Origin: an uncultured bacterium
Lineage (GTDB): Bacteria > Patescibacteriota > Gracilibacteria > Absconditabacterales > Absconditicoccaceae
Reading direction: 5' to 3'
Length of the DNA: 12,794 bases
Assembly: GCA_937906635.1 (NCBI GenBank)
Contig: CALCYP010000045.1
Coordinates: 1 to 12,794, forward strand
A program made the translations under genes and the position numbers. The number at the start of each line of letters is the position of its first letter. Position 1 is the first letter of the stretch. This document shows, piece by piece, positions 8,956-12,794 of this stretch. The notes under the pieces were generated by a model. The model was not told where the DNA came from, made no database searches, and saw nothing but the letters and a program-made list of their open reading frames with translations.

Positions 8956-9158
8956 GTCCTCCTTTACTTAAAGGAGAGCCTGTCCCACAAGGTCAAAGAC
9001 ACTCATATAACGGTACGGAATGACCAAAGCTTACTCAGCTATGCTGAGGCCGGAAGATTTTTTAACATATTATCATACAGAAATTTCCACCCTGTAATAC
9101 TGCGGGTCAGCTCCCCAAGGGAGCAATGTTTAACGAAAAACACCTCCCCAATGGGGAG
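8956..9158. repeat. Field of GC-rich palindromes, left of the insertion sequence
   Basis: Four perfect hairpins lie in this stretch: CTCCTTT/AAAGGAG (8959-8976), CTCAGC-TAT-GCTGAG (9034-9048), GCTCCC-CAA-GGGAGC (9110-9124) and CTCCCC-AAT-GGGGAG (9144-9158). A wider pair GGTCA (8991-8995) / TGACC (9021-9025) encloses 25 bases. Base composition is far more GC-rich than the genes around it. There is no open reading frame. The segment 9022-9048 recurs at 10231-10259. This looks like one or more small non-autonomous palindromic elements (MITE or REP type), or a structured RNA; I favour the first. It resembles palindromic repeats I recall from gut Firmicutes. Confidence 0.55.
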
Positions 9159-9186
9159 TGTATAGGTTTAGTAATTCGGTAACAAA
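9159..9186. repeat. Left terminal inverted repeat
   Basis: 28 bp, starting TGTATAGGTT; pairs with 10195-10222 at 24 of 28 positions. Confidence 0.88.
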
Positions 9187-9229
9187 AAAGTAAAAAGTAG
9201 TAATAAATTTTACAAAATAAGTTACCAAA

Positions 9230-10210
9230 ATGACACTAAAAAAGATAGAAGATGCGGTAAGGAAGAATTATATATGAAGATATTTGGCATTGTTTGATGA
9301 ATATGAGAAAGTAAAAAAGAAAGAACATGAATATTATACAAAGGTAAAACAATTTTATGAGAACAATAAAATAGAAAAGAAAACATTCTTGAAATATTAT
9401 AACAGATATATAGAGTCAGGAAAGGATAGAGAAAGTATATTTCCCCAAAAGAGATGACCAAGATATAAAACAAGGAGAATAGGATTAGATATAGAAAAAG
9501 AGATAGTAGAATTGAGGAAATTAGGGAATAATAAATATGAAATACATAATATATTGAAGCCGAAATATAAAGAGAGAGCCCCATCAAGCTCATGAGTGTA
9601 TAATGTTTTAAAGAGGAATAAAATAAATAAGATGAATCATGAAATAAAAGAAGAAAAGCAACAAATAATAACGAAGAAAATGTGAGAATTATGACATATA
9701 GATTGTCACTATTTAAGGAGATGAATAATAAAATGAGATAGTAAAAGGTATTATTTAGTATGATTAATAGATGATTATACAAGGATAGTAGAATGCCAGG
9801 TTACAGAGGATATAAAAGCATTAACGGTGATGTTTGCATGATTAAGATGTATAAATTTACTAAATGGGTATTACTGAATAAAATTCGAAAGTATATTGAG
9901 TGATAATTGAGTGGAATTTGGAAGTAGGCAGGCCAAGGATAAGAAGAACTATCCATTTGAAAGAATGTTAATGGAATTATGAATAAAACATAAATATACG
10001 AGGCCACATAGACCAGAAACGAATGGAAAAATAGAAAGATTTTGGAGAATAATAGAAGAAGATTTCCTAGAATGAAGTGAATTTAAAAATATAGAAGAGC
10101 TAAAAGAAGAACTGATGAAATATATATATTATTACAACAATATAAGAGGACACTGATCATTGGAATGACAAACACCAGCAAATTTTGCAAAAAATTTGTT
10201 ACCGAATTAA
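9230..10210 (+). CDS. DDE transposase (IS481-like, rve integrase core), UGA-recoded
   Basis: 326 residues; ATG 9230 to TAA 10208-10210. An N-terminal helix-turn-helix region (about 1-100) precedes the integrase core. The catalytic triad is D158 (ELGHIDCHY), D225 (ILSDNGVEF) and E269 (RPETNGKIERFW). The D-E distance is 43 residues, longer than the usual ~35, because of a short insertion (GSRQAKDKKNYPF) after the second Asp. The end, GQTPANFAKN, is the normal P-ANF ending of the family. Fifteen of 22 glycines are TGA, including the invariant Gly of SDNG, so the enzyme can only be made by UGA-glycine cells. No frameshift is present. No Shine-Dalgarno is visible before the ATG. Confidence 0.93.
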
Positions 10211-10222
10211 GTAACCTGTACA
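10195..10222. repeat. Right terminal inverted repeat
   Basis: 28 bp, ending CCTGTACA; overlaps the last codons and stop of the transposase gene. Confidence 0.88.
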
Positions 10223-10227
10223 GGGAG

Positions 10228-10309
10228 GGGGACCACGAAGCTTGCTCAGCTATGCTGAGTGGTGGTAGGGGTTAACCCCCTCAGCCGATTTTATCGGCTC
10301 GAGGGGGTT
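10228..10309. repeat. Palindrome field, right of the insertion sequence
   Basis: Contains CTCAGC-TAT-GCTGAG (10245-10259) with flanks ACCAC and GTGGT that extend the pairing. Next comes a long hairpin: AACCCCCTC and AGCCGAT, loop TTT, then ATCGGCT, one unpaired C and GAGGGGGTT (10274-10309), 16 base pairs in all. The segment GACCA..AAGCTT.CTCAGC..GCTGAG matches 9022-9048. It is the other half of the palindrome field that the insertion sequence has split. No T-run follows the long hairpin, so a normal terminator is unlikely. From 10310 to 10409 I see nothing but AT-rich spacer. Confidence 0.6.
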
Positions 10310-10409
10310 GCTAAACAATAAAGCTTCTCACTTTAAAAGGAAAAAAATATTTTTATCCAAACACACACGCTAATCTCATTCATATTCGTATTCATATCAC
10401 AATAAAATT

Positions 10410-11432
10410 TTATTCTAAAACAATAATTTTTCTTCAGACTTTCTGATTTTCTCTACAGTACACCTCATCAATACTCGACATCTTCCAACCGAATGTACTA
10501 CTCCACTTTTTAATTTCCTGCTCCAAAAAATTCGACTGATTTATGTAATATGGTATGGTAAACACAGCTTTCGTATGATGAGAGTCTCTGGTCTTTGAAA
10601 TTGTAGTAATGAATTTCTTGTACAAATCCCAAACTTGGTTTTGAAATTTCATAATGTCTACTTGTGTCGACTTCTCAAAAACAATCGGTCACAACCATCA
10701 TTCAGAGACGACTAAAACATCTCAATCCAAAAAATCATTTGGAATTTCTTTCGTGATATCATGTTTTAAAATCTCAAATTTTTTTTCTGTATGTAATGGA
10801 TTTTTCAGCCACCACTCTCTATTTTTTTCCAAGTGCTGGATATCGATATCTGATCAAAAAAAATCATATCAAAAATGATTTGCCAAAAATCAAGTCGTCC
10901 CAGATCATGCAAAAGGATCATAAATCGCAACCGGTCTTTTTTTACAAATTCACAATCAGATATTCAACATAATGTGCGTAAATTTTGCTGGCATCATTCA
11001 CATTTTCATGCTACGAGATGGCTTGGAAAAATCAATTTCCTCGTACAATCTAATATTTTGATATCATTTTACCACTCAATATTGATTTTGAATCTTCACA
11101 ATTTCAATTCATTTACTTTTTACTTCTTTATCTGTTTTGAATAAATCAACCAACTTGAATCTCTTGATTCCAAACTCTTTTTTCAATTTTATTCAAAAAT
11201 CTTTGTCCTTTGTTCACAAGATTTTCTGTCACTCTAATCTATTTTTTAATCAGTCTTTATCTACTATTTCTCACCATTTAATAATTCATCATAAATTATT
11301 CAACTCCTCTACTTTTTCAGTCTCAAATGTCACCAAAATATTGTTTATTTCCAAAAGATTGACTGGCTTTACCAATTTTAATTCTTCTAAACTTATTCCC
11401 CTATTCTTTCCCAAAATCGCAAAATATGTCAT
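10410..11432 (-). CDS. Trm11-like tRNA (guanine-N2) methyltransferase family protein
   Basis: 340 residues; ATG 11432 to TAA 10410-10412. The N-terminal half (1-145) is probably a divergent THUMP-type RNA-binding region. The linker SRSMKMGMMPAKFTHIMLN is typical of the Trm11/TrmG10 group. The SAM-binding motif DPFAGSGTT is at 172-180, with its first Gly written TGA. The catalytic motif position reads VVSEGWLGP (S243, E244, G245, W246), in place of the classical (D/N)PPY. I recall an E-P-Y-L-G-P version from Patescibacteria, so this is a further divergence of that form. The likely substrate is a guanine in tRNA (position 10 in relatives), with SAM as donor. It starts 13 bases after abiEii and probably shares its transcript. 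Confidence 0.8.
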
Positions 11433-11445
11433 TTTAATATAATTA

Positions 11446-12123
11446 TTATAATAAATTTTTTAATAATTCAATAGTTTCATCCACTGCTCTATTTTTCATC
11501 CATATTTTTTGTGAATCAATAAGTACTTCTCATAAATCAGCTAACACATTATTTTTCTGATAATGTTCTGGTAATATTTCAACTAACTCTTTTACTAATT
11601 CGTTTATATTTTTTCAAGTCCTTTCAATTATTATGTTATTATTCAATGGAAAATTATTTTTCAAAAAGAAATTTACATCATACAAATCTCTATTTTTAAA
11701 TCTTTCAGATAAAGCAACAAGTTTATTGGCAAATATTGATTCCTTAGACATGCATTTTATCTTCATCCCATCAATATTTTGATCATCATAAGTATTTGCT
11801 TTCCACACTCTTTTATTTAATTCCACTTTAATATTCATACTTCTTTCATCATAACGAAATATCCACCTATGTAAAGTCTTTCATAAAGTTTCATTTTTTA
11901 TATCTCATAATTCTTGTAATTCTTTTCTCATAATATTTATAATTTTTTCTTCATATTCTAAATCTAAAATATCAATATCTATATCTGTAGAAAATCTATC
12001 TAATCAATAGCATAAATATGCCAAAGTTCATCATTTAAATCACAAAAATTCAGCAATTTCACTGGTAAATACTCATTTCAATATCCTTTTCATATATTCT
12101 TCATGTAAAGCATAATCAAACAT
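11446..12123 (-). CDS. abiEii: AbiEii toxin, nucleotidyltransferase of a type IV toxin-antitoxin system
   Basis: 225 residues; ATG 12123 to TAA 11446-11448, reading TGA as Gly. The nucleotidyltransferase signature is complete: KGGTLAYLCYG (30-40), then DRFSTDIDIDI (42-52) with the metal-binding D47 and D49. The second family motif, MSKESIFANKLVALSERFKN followed by RDLYDVNFFL, is also present. AbiEii toxins add nucleotides to RNA targets such as tRNA and stop growth, giving abortive infection. The gene is shorter than many family members (often 250-300 residues) but has all the core motifs. Most of its glycines are TGA, unlike abiEi. It lies 10 bases after abiEi. The standard code would break it into pieces. 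Confidence 0.9.
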
Positions 12124-12133
12124 CCCATAATTC

Positions 12134-12727
12134 TTAATATGTAAATACTTTGAAATCAGACATATCTATCATCTTTTTTATTTTTTCTTGTGTAGATTTA
12201 GGATAAAGAGGAAATAATTTTTTGAATTTTGCTGTAGAATTTGGAGAAGAAAAGACTTCTGGTGCATCTATTCCAGCTCTTGAAAATAAATAAACATAGT
12301 CACATAATGCCCTTTCTGGAGTCGCTATACGATAATTTTCATACTGTCTTACATACAAATCATTGAGTAGCAAATCCTGTTTTACCTTAGTATACCTATA
12401 ATTTACATTATTTATTGTCAAATCGGCAGAAAATTTTGCTACACAAGTTTTAGTATTAAAATATGCCTGAAATATAGCTCCTGCTTCAAACAAGACAGAC
12501 TCCAACGAAATATAACTATTCCCTTTTAATTTACATGCCAATTCTCTTTCATCATAAACTGGCAATGTCCAAATTCCTTTATATGGATTCAATAAATCAC
12601 CATTTAATTTTGCTCTATACAAAGTCACCTTAAAAGTATTTTCTGATAGATCCGCGAAAATCTGGCGAATTTCATCAGTTGAAAACACTGTTTTCTTTGT
12701 TAAAATTAATTCTTTCAATCATTTCAT
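12134..12727 (-). CDS. abiEi: AbiEi antitoxin, winged-helix transcriptional autoregulator
   Basis: 197 residues; ATG 12727 to TAA 12134-12136. I chose the ATG at 12727 (MKGLKELILT, with TGA as residue 3) over the TTG at 12718. The N-terminal winged helix (about 1-55: FSTDEIRQIFADLSE ... KGIWTLP) precedes the AbiEi core: SYISLESVLFEAG, QAYFNTKT, VNYRYTKV and TPERALCDYVYL. AbiEi proteins bind inverted repeats in their own promoter and counter AbiEii without direct binding. A 20-bp palindrome stands just upstream. Only one of its six glycines is TGA, so it differs from abiEii next to it; numbers are small, but it may have come more recently from a standard-code source. Confidence 0.9.
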
Positions 12728-12747
12728 TTTTTATTTTGATGTATTAA

Positions 12748-12767
12748 AGTGTACATATATGTATACT
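12748..12767. promoter_or_regulatory. Likely AbiEi operator
   Basis: AGTGTACATATATGTATACT is a 20-bp palindrome with one mismatched pair. It lies 21 bases upstream of the abiEi start and overlaps the candidate -10 box, as expected for repression by the AbiEi antitoxin, which is known to bind inverted repeats in its own promoter. Confidence 0.55.
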
Positions 12768-12792
12768 ATAACGATACAAAACAAAAAAGCAA
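12765..12792 (-). promoter_or_regulatory. Candidate promoter of the abiE operon
   Basis: Minus strand: TTGCTT (12787-12792), 16-bp spacer, TATAGT (12765-12770). The predicted transcription start falls in the palindrome at 12748-12767. Confidence 0.4.
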
Positions 12793-12794
12793 AT

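Larger units (their letters stand above)
9159..10222 (+). mobile_element. Complete IS481-like insertion sequence, 1064 bp
   Basis: Inverted ends of 28 bp, 9159-9186 and 10195-10222, differ at four positions; both start TGTA and share TAATTCGGTAACAAA. The 5-bp sequence GGGAG stands directly outside both ends (9154-9158 and 10223-10227), which fits a target-site duplication. One transposase gene fills the element, and its stop codon lies inside the right inverted repeat. The size, the TG start and the single-frame DDE transposase fit the IS481 family. The insertion point is the end of the hairpin at 9144-9158, within the palindrome field. Intact ends and gene suggest a recent, possibly active copy. 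Confidence 0.9.

Noticed and set aside
8956..9158. tRNA gene or CRISPR array
   Set aside because: The hairpins do not form a cloverleaf with a recognisable T-loop or anticodon arm, and there are no evenly spaced identical repeats with unique spacers.
9222..10007. Two hydrophobic open frames on the minus strand opposite the transposase
   Set aside because: They are antisense shadows of an AT-rich transposase gene that has full catalytic motifs on the plus strand.
10274..10309. Rho-independent terminator
   Set aside because: The stem is strong but no T-run follows on either strand, and no gene ends close to it; it fits the palindromic repeat field better.
10654..11442. Three plus-strand open frames
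   Set aside because: They are the antisense of the Trm11-like gene; their Phe/Ser/His-rich sequence has no family features.
432..12727. UGA read as tryptophan (code 4)
   Set aside because: It would place Trp at invariant glycines in Walker A, Fic, lipobox and SAM motifs, where only glycine is compatible.

Overview
The window comes from a bacterium that reads UGA as glycine (genetic code 25), so it almost certainly belongs to the Absconditabacteria (SR1) or Gracilibacteria of the Patescibacteria/CPR. The evidence is internal. The Fic motif at 948-983 only becomes HPFGDGNGR when TGA is read as Gly. The McrB Walker A motif becomes GVPGTGKT, the lipoprotein signal becomes LLAGC, the methyltransferase becomes DPFAGSGTT and the transposase SDNG, each with TGA at invariant glycines. 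Tryptophan is written TGG. All ten intact genes stop with TAA. The DNA is very AT-rich and no gene has a clear Shine-Dalgarno sequence. Under the standard code most of the window looks empty.

Layout, left to right: (1) a decayed gene on the minus strand (1-343); (2) a plus-strand Fic AMP-transferase (432-1313) with its own promoter and an overlapping inverted repeat; (3) a terminator plus a 109-bp exact direct repeat carrying the C-terminal tail of a RecB/Cas4-like nuclease (copy 1); (4) an mcrB-mcrC restriction operon on the minus strand (1521-6082), diverging from a small membrane protein (6211-6534); (5) the second copy of the terminator and repeat, inside a longer but broken remnant of the nuclease gene (6548-6925); (6) a lipoprotein and a four-helix membrane protein with a His/Cys domain, probably one operon (6955-8848); (7) a field of GC-rich palindromes (8956-9158 and 10228-10309) split by a complete insertion sequence (9159-10222) with 28-bp inverted ends, a 5-bp target duplication and a DDE transposase; (8) a minus-strand run of abiEi, abiEii (type IV toxin-antitoxin) and a Trm11-like methyltransferase (10410-12727), headed by a promoter with a 20-bp operator-like palindrome.

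Together this is a recoded defence and mobile-element island. Fic, McrBC, AbiE, nuclease remnants and an insertion sequence lie side by side, nearly all with many UGA-glycine codons. They have therefore been resident in a code-25 lineage for some time, and their products could not be made correctly in a standard-code host. The McrBC genes and the small membrane protein form a 5.2-kb block between direct repeats, so the block could have been inserted by, or be lost through, recombination between the repeats.
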